Translations under genes and position numbers: made by a program | Part shown: positions 20,150 through 29,685 of the stretch, one piece after another | How positions within the stretch are numbered: position 1 is the stretch's first letter | Layout of the letters: the number at the start of each line of letters is the position of its first letter | The notes under the pieces: generated by a model | What the model was told of the DNA's origin: nothing | Seen by the model: only the letters and a program-made list of their open reading frames with translations | Database searches by the model: none | NCBI RefSeq assembly: GCF_016920785.2 | Contig: NW_024609835.1 | Coordinates: 87,206,243 to 87,270,242, forward strand | Reading direction: 5' to 3' | Source: Ixodes scapularis | Lineage: Eukaryota > Arthropoda > Arachnida > Ixodida > Ixodidae | DNA: 64,000 nucleotides

Positions 20150-21727
20150 GCTACGACTAGCTACGACCACCCACCGCAGCGATGCAGGCGTCGAAGGGGC
20201 GCAACGCAGTCAGTCGCCGTCACCCGACGCTGCTCGTTTGGCATTCACAGCTTTCCGCCCAGGTGCTTCGTTTGTACTTGGCACCGAGTGTTAGTTTCTG
20301 TGCTTGTGTGTGCTCCGTGGCTAGATATGGGCCTCAAAAGCAGTTCTTCAGGCTCAATAGCGTTCACCGAAGAACTTCTGAAGAAAATGCCACCCAGGAA
20401 AAAAAGCACGAAGACACAACGCACCAGCTTGGCGGACTATGCACTGGGCGCGGAAATCGGGCCCTGTGGATTATACATCAAATGCAAACTATCTAAACAA
20501 AACAGAAACATTTTTAGGCTCAAACTGATTACTGCGGACTATACGCCTGGCCACTGGTGCCTGTTATTATGCATTGTATATTCACTGCTGTTTGTTGTGG
20601 CTTGAGACTGCCTTCCTGTAATGATGCAAGGGGTCCACTGAACCTTGAAATAAAGATATTTGAGCGCATCTAGATGCAATGCCCCTTGAAGCCAGATGGT
20701 CAGGGAAAAGGTGTGCCATTATCTAATTTGCCAACAGCACACCAGTGGTCACAATCAAAACTCACTGAGTCAATGGGCAGTTTTTCATCACAATATTCAT
20801 TGCCGTGTAATCACCAATTTGGTCCATTAAAGATCTTGAGGCTGTAGCTTATAGCACATCTATTCTGGATCTGCAAAGCTTATGCTGTAGACATGCATCA
20901 TCACATGAGCATGTTTCTTATCAATCTTAAACGTAAAACGCTAGTTATGCAACGAAATTCCCATATCATCACATTTTTAGCAAATTGAATGGTCCCACCT
21001 GTCACACTGTTAGCTTTGGAAGTAAACCAATTCACAATACCACCAGTGGCAAACATCGTGCCAAGCACTAGTGCCGCATGTAGCACAAAAATGTTCTAAC
21101 TAGGGAAGCAAACTTAATCGATCGTGTTGATTAAAGCACTTAAGTACGGGAGAAATTATCAATCAGAAGGTCACTCGAAAGGGAAGTTTTCTCGCTGAAC
21201 GAATATGACTTTTTATTGGGCGTTCCACAATGTAAGGCCGAAGACATTCACTCCGTGATCGGTACAGAAGCATTTGCTTAGCAGTCGGTCGTGCGTGCTA
21301 AAAACAACAAAACCAAAAATGGATTAGAAACGCGAAAGATTCGCCTTTGCACGGAGTACTTACACTCAAAATCGTGTCAACATAAAGTGACTATGGCCCA
21401 CCTTGCTAGCAGCAATCTTAAAATTTATCCGTGTAGTCGTCGCGGCCGTGCACCAACCGAAAGCGTTGCCGCAAGCCCTTCCGCCGTCAACTTTGAATCG
21501 CTCTTGAGTCTGAAAAACTGCTCTATGAGGTCCATATCCAGCCACTGAGCACATACACAAGCACAGGAAATAATACTCGGTTCCAAGTACAAGCGAAGAA
21601 CCCGGGGCGGAAAGCCCTGAATGCCGAACGATCTGCGTCGGGCGACGGCGGCTGACTGCGTAGTACACAGGTTGCGCTCCTTCGACGCCTGCATCGCTGC
21701 GGCGGGTGGTCGTAGCTGGTCGTAGCA
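20150..21727. repeat. Second inverted-repeat pair of the Merlin core (20150-20400 with about 21480-21727)
   Basis: CGCAGCGATGCAGGCGTCGA at 20176 is inverted at about 21684-21703. The arms share GCTTTCCGCCC and TGTGCTTGTG. The left arm is followed by AATAAA at about 20650. A frame 20288-20605 on plus is of unknown meaning and derives partly from this repeat. Confidence 0.75.
21426..21535 (-). other. Possible first exon of the Merlin transposase
   Basis: A minus-strand frame reads MDLIEQFFRLKSDSKL then AEGLAATLS. Merlin transposases often start with a short segment of this kind before the zinc-finger CPxC part. The inverted copy near 20335 keeps QFFRLNS in a diverged form. Linkage to 18190 would need an intron of about 3.2 kb, so this is tentative. 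Confidence 0.3.
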
Positions 21728-21788
21728 GATCGTGTCACCTCTGTTGCTCGTACCAAAACACTAGAGCCGCGTAATATTCTTGCTGCCT

Positions 21789-22866
21789 TCTGGACGGCGC
21801 GAGAGCCGCCATTTCACTGGTCAACTTGCAAAGTTTACGTTTTGGAGGAGAGACAAGGCGCGCGGAGACACTGATAGATTCCAGTCGTTCGTGGCCGCGG
21901 CCGCCAAAATCTAGAGCCCCGACGCAGACAGGGCGAGGATTCTGACGGCCCCGGTGACTCCGAGGGATCCGCTGCGCTGAGCCCGTCGCCCGCTTGCGTG
22001 CATAAAGACGACTTATGCGCCAACCGCTCGTCAAGTGCTCGTTACGTCAGTTATATAGGTTCTGGTAGCGGTCTAAACGGTCCTTTTCAGGGCCCCCATA
22101 TTTTGCAAACGGAGCTGTGTTTTGAATGCGGCACCCCGTGTCTCTGTAAAAACTTCACAGGAAAGACCCAGCAAAGGTATGTGGTCCCCAACTTGGATAT
22201 CGGGTGTTATGATTCAAATAAAAATTGTTCTTGCTTATTTCCCGCCTTTGATCCGAATAAATGCCGCAGTTGCAGTCGTCCCGCGGTGCTGTTGCTCGCC
22301 CATTCGCCGTCGGTGTGCCTCAGCTTCGTCGTCTTTGCTAGCACCGCACCGGCGAAGGCGGCCTTTGATCCGAATAAATGCCGCCGTTGCAGTCGTCCCG
22401 CGGTGTTGTTGCTTGCTCGATCGCCGTCGGCGTGTCTCAGCTTCGTCGTCTTTGCTAGCGGCGCACCGGCGGAGGTGGTTGATCTGACAAACCGCGTTCA
22501 GCTTTGGCTAGCAGACGGCGTTCGTAAAATGGCGCCAGCTGTTGCTAGCTTCACGCGGCGGTACCATGCGTGCTTCTATTCATTCGGCGTTCGTTGCCAT
22601 GGTGACGGCGAGGAAAGCAGACGAACTTTTTGATGCGGAAGAACGCTGCGGCGCAGCGATACCAGGTGCGTTCTAAGGCCCTTCCCGCATGCTTTTCAAT
22701 CGGCGGAAGGCGAACAAAAAGAGTTCGAAATAAGGACTTAACGCAGAATGCTGCATTTCTCCAGCGCCTCATAATTTGACGAGCCTTGCACGAAAAGCAT
22801 GTTTTTAGACCGGAGTTTGGAGATAGTTTATTTTACAACAACATGGGTCTAAAGTATCAATGTGCC
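21789..22866. repeat. Right terminal inverted repeat of the Merlin element, 1,078 bp
   Basis: It has the same length as the left arm and is nearly identical in inverse orientation, including the transposase C-terminal codons and the 117-bp duplication (22250-22480). Both arms keep a Cys-rich frame reading ELCFECGTPCLCK, which I treat as a by-product of the arm duplication. Confidence 0.9.
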
Positions 22867-22891
22867 GCAGGCACGGCACAAGGAGCGTGAG

Positions 22892-22996
22892 AGCGCTAAC
22901 AAAGCGCTTCTGAAGCGCTAACAGAACGCTTCTGTAGCACTAATAGAGCGCTTCTGCAGCGCTAACAGAGCGTTGCTGAAGCGCTAACCGAGCGCT
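22892..22996. repeat. Right subterminal AGCGCT array, ten sites every 11 bp
   Basis: Sites start at 22892, 22903, 22914, 22925, 22936, 22947, 22958, 22969, 22980 and 22991. Most read AGCGCT, with the variants AACGCT, AGCACT and AGCGTT. Spacing between sites alternates AACAA/AACAG and TCTGA/TCTGT types. It mirrors the left array and lies between the Merlin insertion and the right terminus. Confidence 0.95.
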
Positions 22997-23089
22997 ACAT
23001 CACGCGCTCGGAAGCGCCACATGAGCGCTCCTTGGAGCGCTCACGTAGCGCTAACTTAGCGCGCCGCTGTATGTGTGAACCGGCCTTAA

Positions 23090-23749
23090 AGAACGACTTG
23101 AGGACCGTATTGATGAGTATCGAAGACTCCTTGTGGGTGAATCGGCCGACTTGTGCTAAAGCGCAGGCCACAAGTTAGGCTACCGCGATGTCACCGCCGG
23201 TATCTCGCTGAACAAAATCCGTAAAGTTACCGGACACGCGAAAAAAATACCACTAATTGCTAAGTGATCCCACGCCAAGGGGGGGGGGGGGGGGGGGGGG
23301 GTGTTCGTGCAGCCCGAGCAAAGGCACCCCCATCCCCCAGCAGGGAGGTCTAAGTCGGCGCGGCTCCTCGCAAAAGCGTGACGTTGTTAACACGTGATGC
23401 TCATCACGGGATACAAAAAAATCCCCGTGTGAATACACCTTAACCCGTGTCTCCACTCGACCTCACTGTGATGGCGTCAAAATGCACGGACCGTCATCGC
23501 AGTTAGATCGAGCGCATCTTGGACACGAGAGCTGTGTCAGCAATCGGCTGGGCCTCGTGTCCAAACAATGTGTCGAAGGACGCTTGGCGTCGCGCTCGAG
23601 CCTAACTGCTCCGTTGGCACCATCTGAGAATGATGACGTCACGTAAAAGTGAGGGAGGCTCTTCACCGGCTTTGATAGTTCTAGGCGGCGTTGGCATATC
23701 ATCCCGAGAGTGACGCCCCTTTTCTACCGCTTCGCACGACAGACACGTC
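23090..23749. other. Region between the Harbinger and the membrane-protein gene
   Basis: It holds a G tract (about 23279-23301), a GTATTCACACGGGG motif on minus (23420-23433) and otherwise mixed sequence leading into the gene. The proximal promoter of the 23750 gene would lie in the last part; no TATA box is evident. Confidence 0.35.
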
Positions 23750-24181
23750 ATGGGCAGTTCGGCCTCCCGCAGTCACGTGGAGATACGAAACGAGGAAGGC
23801 GGCATCATCCGGCTGTCCTTCTTCAAGATCATCATCAGCTTCATGCTGTTCCTCACCATGCTGATGATCGCGTCCGGGATCACCGTCTCGGCGGCCACCA
23901 CCTGGCTCGTCGGCTCGGTCCTCATCTTCCCGGGCCTGCTGCTCCTGTGTGTCACGGCCGTCGTCGCCTTCTCGATCCTCAACAGGCTCCCCCCTCACCC
24001 GTACGCGGACACCGAGGAACCCAATTTCCCGGGCGTCGAATACGCCAAGCTGCCCCAAGACATCGACGCGAGCGTCGAACAGCTCCTCAAGACCGCCGTG
24101 GGCCGGGCTTCGGCAGCCCGCCCAGGAGACTCGCCACCTAAGCACAAGAAGGCCCAACCCAACGTCTCGTTCCAGGAATAA
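23750..24181 (+). CDS. Two-pass membrane protein, 143 aa, candidate host gene
   Basis: This is the only long, compositionally distinct frame outside transposons: 143 codons, strong G/C preference at third positions, ATGG start, and an in-frame stop at 23711 that fixes the first ATG. The product begins MGSSAS, which fits an N-myristoylation signal (Gly2, Ser6). A hydrophobic helix covers about residues 24-46 (FFKIIISFMLFLTMLMIASG) and a second about 52-75, containing the motif IFPGLLLL. The C-terminal 65 residues are polar and Pro/Glu-rich, with HPYADTEEP. The two helices with a Pro-Gly in the second recall TMEM230/DUF872-type proteins, but the similarity is too weak to name it. A likely polyadenylation signal ATTAAA lies at 24365. 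It appears intronless within the coding part. Upstream non-coding exons cannot be excluded. Confidence 0.65.
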   Translation: MGSSASRSHVEIRNEEGGIIRLSFFKIIISFMLFLTMLMIASGITVSAATTWLVGSVLIFPGLLLLCVTAVVAFSILNRLPPHPYADTEEPNFPGVEYAKLPQDIDASVEQLLKTAVGRASAARPGDSPPKHKKAQPNVSFQE

Positions 24182-24690
24182 TGGGCAGGCGTCGTGAAAC
24201 GCAGAGGTCGAACCTCAGAAGCCGGGAAGACTAACCACGTCACCGAGGCATATATGGGTTACCACGCTACAAGCTATGGGACTCTTGGAAAGAACGTGTC
24301 GCAAGAAAAGGCCTGGCGAACTATGAGTCGAAGGGACCACAGAACTTTGTTATCTCTAGCGTACATTAAATAGGCCTGATTCCTGCAGTAGCCCGCACAA
24401 TTATCTCGACTCGGATACACATCCCAGAGCTAACCCCAAGTCTACCCCCCTCTAAGTATTAGCTCTAAAGGGGAGCTCTAGGTGTCAGTTAACAGCCAAG
24501 GGCGATGACTCACACCTTACTTGACCCTAAAATAGTAAATGTATATATGCTGTCCTTGCGGAACAGAGTATCGCCACGGTCTCAGATTTTGGCCTCCAGG
24601 TATAGCGGGAAAAGCGAACGCTGGTCTTGCAGAACACGCAACCGGCGCGACGGCGTGAGGTGCCGGTGGCGATTCCCAGCGCATGTGCAA
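24182..24690 (+). other. 3' UTR of the membrane-protein gene and downstream spacer
   Basis: ATTAAA at 24365-24370 is the only candidate polyadenylation signal. Beyond it I see no repeat or gene before the foldback at 24691. Confidence 0.4.
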
Positions 24691-24836
24691 GGGCCCTAGT
24701 CTGGACACTTGGTGAGAAAGTCGGCGAAAAATTTGACGACCGTGTTTTTGCAACGCCGCACTTGACCTTGGTGCTGGCCAATCATAGCCGCCGGATTTCT
24801 CGCCTACTTTTTCGCCAAGTGTACAGATTAGGGCCC
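24691..24836. mobile_element. Short foldback element with GGGCCCTA ends
   Basis: GGGCCCTAGTCTGGACACTT at 24691 is matched by the complement GGGCCCTAATCTGTACACTT ending at 24836. Similarity continues for about 45 bp. No target duplication could be read. Confidence 0.6.
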
Positions 24837-24909
24837 CAGGTTGCGCCGCTGCGCACGCGCCATGTCCTCCGGACCGCGGCTGTTTGGCGCTCCTTTCACT
24901 ATACTCCAT

Positions 24910-25102
24910 GTCACTAGTTGCGTGCAGTGCAGTCAAAGGCAGCACCAGGCGAGGGGGGAAAGGACAAGCACTAGGAAAGCTGGGGACAGAGAGAGAAACC
25001 TCCGCTCCTCTCTAACGTTTCTAATGCTCTCCTTTTTTCCCCTCGCCCTCCATTGCACTGCGCTCCCGTCCCGCATACCTCGTGCTGCCCACAACTAGCG
25101 AC
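24910..25102. repeat. Sequence bounded by GTCACTAGTTG inverted ends
   Basis: GTCACTAGTTGCGTGCAG (24910) and the complement GTCGCTAGTTGTGGGCAG (from 25102) are imperfect inverted ends about 190 bp apart. The interior has no recognisable motif. Confidence 0.4.
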
Positions 25103-25937
25103 ACAGAGTATAAACAAACAGAAGCGCCACCAGAGCCTGACACTTGAGCTACTAGAGCCTTGCTCGAGCGCGCTCTTCACGCACAGAGTTTTTCTCACAC
25201 AGGGAGTGACTTGTTTGCGCTCCGTGACGTCACGTCCACAAACAAAATGGCTGCGCTGACAGAAACGTTGTTGTGACAAAGAACGCAGTCGGACCGGTGA
25301 ACCTTTTCAGTTGAATAGTGCTTAATCCAGCAGGTAAAGACGATTTGATTTGAAAGCCAAAACAGCAATTAGCGTTCCGAAAAAGATTTGTTTGTGCATC
25401 TCGCCTGAAAACGAATTCATCTATCGAAGTTTAGCGTACCAATAGCATAGCGAAAAATTAGTTGTCAAGATGAGAAGACGGTCGGACCGCTGCCCTACTT
25501 AAAATGCTTAGCCCAGCGGAAAAACATACTTCGATTGGAAAGTCGAAACATGAGTTAGGGTTACGAAAAGGTTTGTTCATGCATCTCGCCTGAAAATAAA
25601 TTGACGTTCTATCTATTGAACCATGGTGTGGCGCTATTATACTCCGTTCACCCCTAATGATGTACTTCGGCGATTTTTTTCAGCTACCCTAACTAACTAT
25701 ATTTTCGGAATCACGGGCCTCTACTTTTTTCCAGTATGGTATTTAGTGTCGCGAAATTCAGAATATTTATTGTGAAATTTGGAGGTGAAAATAATGCCAA
25801 AACCAACATTTAAATATACCCGCGCTTCATCACTAAAGTGACGTCAGGGGAAGGCGAGCGGGCAGTCTAGAAATGGACGATGCCGAGCATTTATTTCGTG
25901 CTGCTGCGCGAGTGATGGAGCGAGCTTTCATAGCGTG

Positions 25938-28228
25938 CTCTCTAAGAAAAGTCAGTGCGTCTACTTTCCCGCACAACACTCGGAGAGCCAATCACCGCAA
26001 CTTACGGAGGCAGCTCAGCGAATGACGATGCCGAAACATATGTTTAGACCAAAAAACGCAGTCTGAGTTGTGACATTAAGGGCCGGTTGCACCAACGTCG
26101 CTTAGCGCAAAGCGGAGCTTAGCCGGGAAGTTAAGCTTAGTTTCGGTTTCGTTCGGTTGCACCAAACTCGCTTATCGCTAAACCTAGCACTAAACTACGC
26201 TTAACTTAAGCGCCCAACATTGGGCGCTTTGCTTCTGGTTGTTTCTTAATCCTGGATTAAAAACATGGCGGCTGGTTTGTCACGGTCGACGCGGTGGACG
26301 AAATTGGTTGTGCAAAGTGTTTTAGGCTACATCAGCGTGAAATTCTCGTCAAAATGACTTTTGATTGTGACAAGGATGCAAGATATTGTCGCGTGAAGTG
26401 TTTATCGACCCCTGTTTTCAAGTTGGCTCTCCACTTTCAGGGCGTGTTAGCCCTAACCGAGAAACGTACGGAGCTGTGGGGCTCACGTCTGTATACCCGT
26501 TGGTTCTTCTGTCAACGAGCTTATTCGTATGTACTTACTAATTTTCGCATAGCTGTAACGTATTGTTATTTACCACCTTGTTTATTTACACTTGCAGCGC
26601 GTATCCTTTAATCTTGATCAGTGCGTTGAATAGTGGCAGTACATGATCTCGGCGATCAGCTGATTGTCGACACCTCTGCCGTTTGCATTAGATTGCGGCG
26701 CTTTTAAGTAATAAAACAGCGAAAATTCAATTTCTTTCGTTTTCTGAGTTTTGAGACAATCTTCAGTGAATTTTCCTTATCTCGCGAGTAGAATCTTGGC
26801 TTCAGAAAACTGTATCGTTCCATAACTGTAACTTTTTTGATGATCGCATTTTTTTTATATATATACTTTGCTTTATATCTTTCATTCGTTTCCCGAGAAC
26901 GAGATACTGTTGTTTCCGAGTTGTGCTCTGTGATGGTGCTTTCCCTTTACTTTGTCGTTTGTTGTCATTGTGACGATGGTTGAGACTATATACCGGAACA
27001 CGTTTTCAATAAAATTCAGTTGAAAGTTGCGCCTTGTTGTGTCCTCCGTAACTTTTTTGGTGATCGCGATTTTTTAGGAATATTTTGCTTTATATCTTTC
27101 ATTCGTGGTGACGACAAATCGTAACGACTACTATGTTAGATTCGTTCATTGCTGTATCGGGGCAGGCTGGGGCAGGTGGTGCGAAGAGACGACCGTTCTT
27201 ATCGGCACAATGTGATGTACTAGTGGGAGTTTTTTTTTTTTTTTTTTTTTCTGAACTCTACAGTGTGAAATTGAAGTCCGTTTGAGGCTGCAGCGGATGT
27301 TCAACGACGGTACAGTGCAGTTCTGTCACCTTGCTGATAGCAACGAGTACCGTCGATGCAAGGACTCTTGACCTGACCTCTCGACGACTTCTATTCGAAG
27401 ATTTCCGGGCATTTTCGCAGCTGCCGTGGCGAGTTCGTCACTGTTTTGAACTTCATCGGTCTCAAGCTTGACTTGGTTTTAGTAGTCATCTTACCTGCCT
27501 ACTTATATCCGTGATGTTTTGTCTTCAGCGATGTAGCGAGTAAAGTGTCCTTCTCGCGTTCGGTGAGATTTGGGGCCCCCGATGGCTCCTTCGCCTCAAA
27601 ATGTGAGCACGAAAACTACTACCACTGTCAAAATATCCTGTTATCAACCGATATTAAACACACAATCAAAGATGTAAAGAGCATTCGTGTTTATTTGAAG
27701 CTTTGACTTCTGTTATTGAAAGTTAAACAAAAAAATGATTGAATTTGGAGGCCTTTAATTTGTTACTCACCGAAGAAATACAGCGAAAAGCAGACGCCGA
27801 CGACGACTACTACGGCAGTTTTTCTTTTTTTTTTTTTTGTTTACATCACGTGATTCCTCTTCGCCAATCGTATTCGTCGCTCTGAGCGTTCCCTAGTTTG
27901 CTCTGTTTGTCCCTAGATTCCCTACGCAAATCCAGCGTTTAGCTAGGGGCGCGTCTGTAAAGCCGGCTTCACGTTGGTGCAACCCGAATTTAAATTCGTG
28001 CTTACCTAAGCTCGGTTTAGGGCGCTAAGCCGGCTTAGGAAAGCGTCGCTTTGGGTTAAGGTAAGCGGCGTTGGTGCAACCGGCCCTTAATGTCACAACT
28101 CAGACTGCGTTTTTCGGTCTAAACATATGTTTCGGCATTGTCATTCGCTGAGCTGTCTCCGTAAGTTGCGGTGATTGGCTCTCCGAGTGTTGTGCGTGAA
28201 AGTAGACGCACAAACTTTTTTTAGAGTG
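25938..28228. mobile_element. Mariner-type MITE, copy 1, split by a 2-kb element
   Basis: The left half (to 26079) and right half (from 28087) match the intact copy at 28619-28929: CTCTAAGAAAAG ends, CTTACGGAGGCAGCTCAGCG, GTTTAGACCAAAAAACGCAG and TGAGTTGTGACATTAA. The right end is followed by TA. The central loop present in other copies is missing. Confidence 0.85.
26080..28086. mobile_element. TTAA-flanked non-autonomous element, 2.0 kb
   Basis: Inverted ends GGGCCGGTTGCACCAACG are identical for 18 bp and are flanked by TTAA on both sides (26076-26079, 28087-28090). Subterminal motifs repeat the GTTGCACCAA word in both orientations. Flanks fit TTAA duplication (piggyBac or Kolobok style), or TA with an extra A. 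No transposase motif was found. A 105-codon frame at 26294 has no family signature. The interior is AT-rich, with a T20 tract near 27240 and ATGGCGGC near 26264. Confidence 0.75.
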
Positions 28229-28618
28229 TATAGTTGGATATCCTGCCTAATAGCACATATATGCGTTCCGTCTCGGGCTGCAAGATAGAACCACGGAGCA
28301 TGACAAGTTCGACAGTTTTCTGCGTCTACAAGGGAGTTCAAGAATGTTGTCTTTCATTTAAATCTGAACAGGATGCATGGTATAAATATATCGGTCAAGG
28401 TAACTTTCCGCATATGTGCTTGTAGTGAGTGTTCAAACGTTTCAGGAGTGTTAAAACCTTCGTGAAAACTTCGTAACGTCACCCTCTTTTTTAGCTTTAC
28501 AGTCTGCCCTTAATAATTTATCTACGAAATAATTTCAGCTTCTGCCATCCGTATCCACGATATGCCGAGTTCGTCATCTTACGTCTCCTCGCGTTGCGAT
28601 CATATTAAAAGGTTTCTG

Positions 28619-28929
28619 CACTCTAAGAAAAGCCCGTGCGTCTGCTTTCCCGCACAACCCTCGGAGAGCCAATCACCGCAACTTACGGAGGCAGCTTAGC
28701 GAATGACAATGCCGAAACATATGTTTAGACCAAAAAACGCAGTCTGAGTTGTGACATTAAGCAATACAAGCGTGACGTTTTGCATTGCTCAATGTCACAA
28801 GTCAGACTGCGTTTTTTGGTCTAAATATATGTTTCGGTATTGTCATTCGCTGAGCTGCCTCCATAAGTTGCGGTGATGGCTCTCCGAGTGTTGTGCGGGA
28901 AAGTAGACGCACAAACTTTTTTTAGAGTG
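28619..28929. mobile_element. Mariner-type MITE, copy 2, intact palindrome
   Basis: CACTCTAAGAAAAGCCCGTG at the left and complementary TTTTTTTAGAGTG at the right. The arms are long and nearly perfect around a loop containing GTGACGTTTTGCATTGC. This copy shows the full unit of the family. Confidence 0.85.
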
Positions 28930-29104
28930 TGTACAAAGTTATAAAACTGACAGTTTTGCCAATTCATTCTTTGTTTAAACCGCGAGTCAGTGGAACCATC
29001 TTCTGGAACTGATCGTGTCAATTGACAATAACAACTTATTCGTTTCTCACTTACCATATTGTATTCTAAAACAAACCTTACAATAATGCCCACATGTCGA
29101 TGTA

Positions 29105-29403
29105 CACTCTAAGAAATGCCTGCGCGTGTTCTTACCCTCAGAACACTCAAAGAGCCAATAATTGTGATCTGCGAAATCAGCTCAGCGAATGATGAGGCGG
29201 AACATCCGTTTAGACTTAAAAATGAAATCCGCGTTGTGGCATTACGCAGTGCAAAGCGTCATGCTTGCATTGCGTAATGCCACAGCGCAAGCTTAATTTT
29301 GAGGTCTAAACAGATGTTCCACCTCATCATTTGCTGAGCTGATTTTGCAGATCTCAGAGATTGGCTCTTCGAGTGCATTGCGGGTAAGTAGAGATTTAGA
29401 GTG
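29105..29403. mobile_element. Mariner-type MITE, copy 3, diverged subfamily
   Basis: CACTCTAAGAAATGCC and TTTAGAGTG ends are flanked by TA on both sides (29103-29104, 29404-29405). The interior keeps CAGCTCAGCGAATGATGAGG and a long palindrome but differs widely from copies 1, 2 and 4. Confidence 0.85.
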
Positions 29404-29512
29404 TAGGTACTTTGTAAATAAATGTAAATAATAAATAAATATATGTGCTGTCAAAAGTGGCTCATGCGGCTCGTCGATAGTTTCAGTTTGTCGTGCTCCT
29501 GTACGCTATGCT

Positions 29513-29664
29513 CCGTTTAGTTGCTGCGCCTGTAGTATGAAATTCAGAGCATCGGACTAGGAGTAAAGAAGCGCGAACTTAACGCGCGGGCGCGTTTAGT
29601 ACATGCTCATTTACTCCTACTTCGACGCTCCGAGTTTCATACTCTGAGCGCACCAACTAAATGG
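29513..29664. mobile_element. Foldback MITE, about 55-bp arms
   Basis: CCGTTTAGTTGCTGCGCC and TAGTATGAAATTCAGAGCAT at the left pair with TTTCATACTCTGAGCGCACC and AACTAAATGG at the right. The loop is GC-rich (CGCGCGGGCGCG). Confidence 0.7.
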
Positions 29665-29685
29665 AGACAAATACGAAAGCTGGGC

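Larger units (their letters stand above)
16398..22866 (-). mobile_element. Merlin-type (IS1016/ISXO2-like) DNA transposon inserted in the Harbinger
   Basis: The direct repeat GCAGGCAC flanks the element (16390-16397 and 22867-22874). Its ends read GGCAGTTTGATACTTTAG and, inverted, GGCACATTGATACTTTAG. The 8-bp duplication and the ISXO2-like transposase remnant on minus (17350-18190) agree with Merlin, whose duplications are 8-9 bp. Terminal repeats of 1,078 bp on each side are unusually long. The core holds further inverted segments (19010-20144, 20150-21727). It landed 128 bp upstream of the MADF start codon. Confidence 0.85.
10613..23086 (+). mobile_element. PIF/Harbinger DNA transposon with both genes, interrupted by a Merlin element
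   Basis: Terminal inverted repeats read AGGCCTGTTCACACATACAG at 10613 and, with one mismatch, the complement ending at 23086. They continue with GCGGAGCGCT or GCGGCGCGCT. TAA flanks both sides (10610-10612 and 23087-23089), the 3-bp TWA duplication of PIF/Harbinger. Inside are a HARBI1-type transposase on plus and a MADF/BESS gene on minus, the classical two-gene layout. Without the 6.5-kb Merlin insertion and its 8-bp duplication the element would be about 6.0 kb. Introns also hold a mariner MITE (15668-16112) and a foldback (11933-12209). Confidence 0.93.

Noticed and set aside
20288..20605. 105-codon frame followed by AATAAA
   Set aside because: Its first part is a diverged Merlin repeat with a frame change; the remainder has no motif. 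A short transcript is possible, a protein unlikely.
24517..24945. 142-codon minus-strand frame downstream of the membrane-protein gene
   Set aside because: Crosses the foldback at 24691-24836, and the opposite strand is equally open.
26294..26611. 105-codon frame in the TTAA element
   Set aside because: Two Cys pairs but no transposase or Myb signature; codon use looks random.
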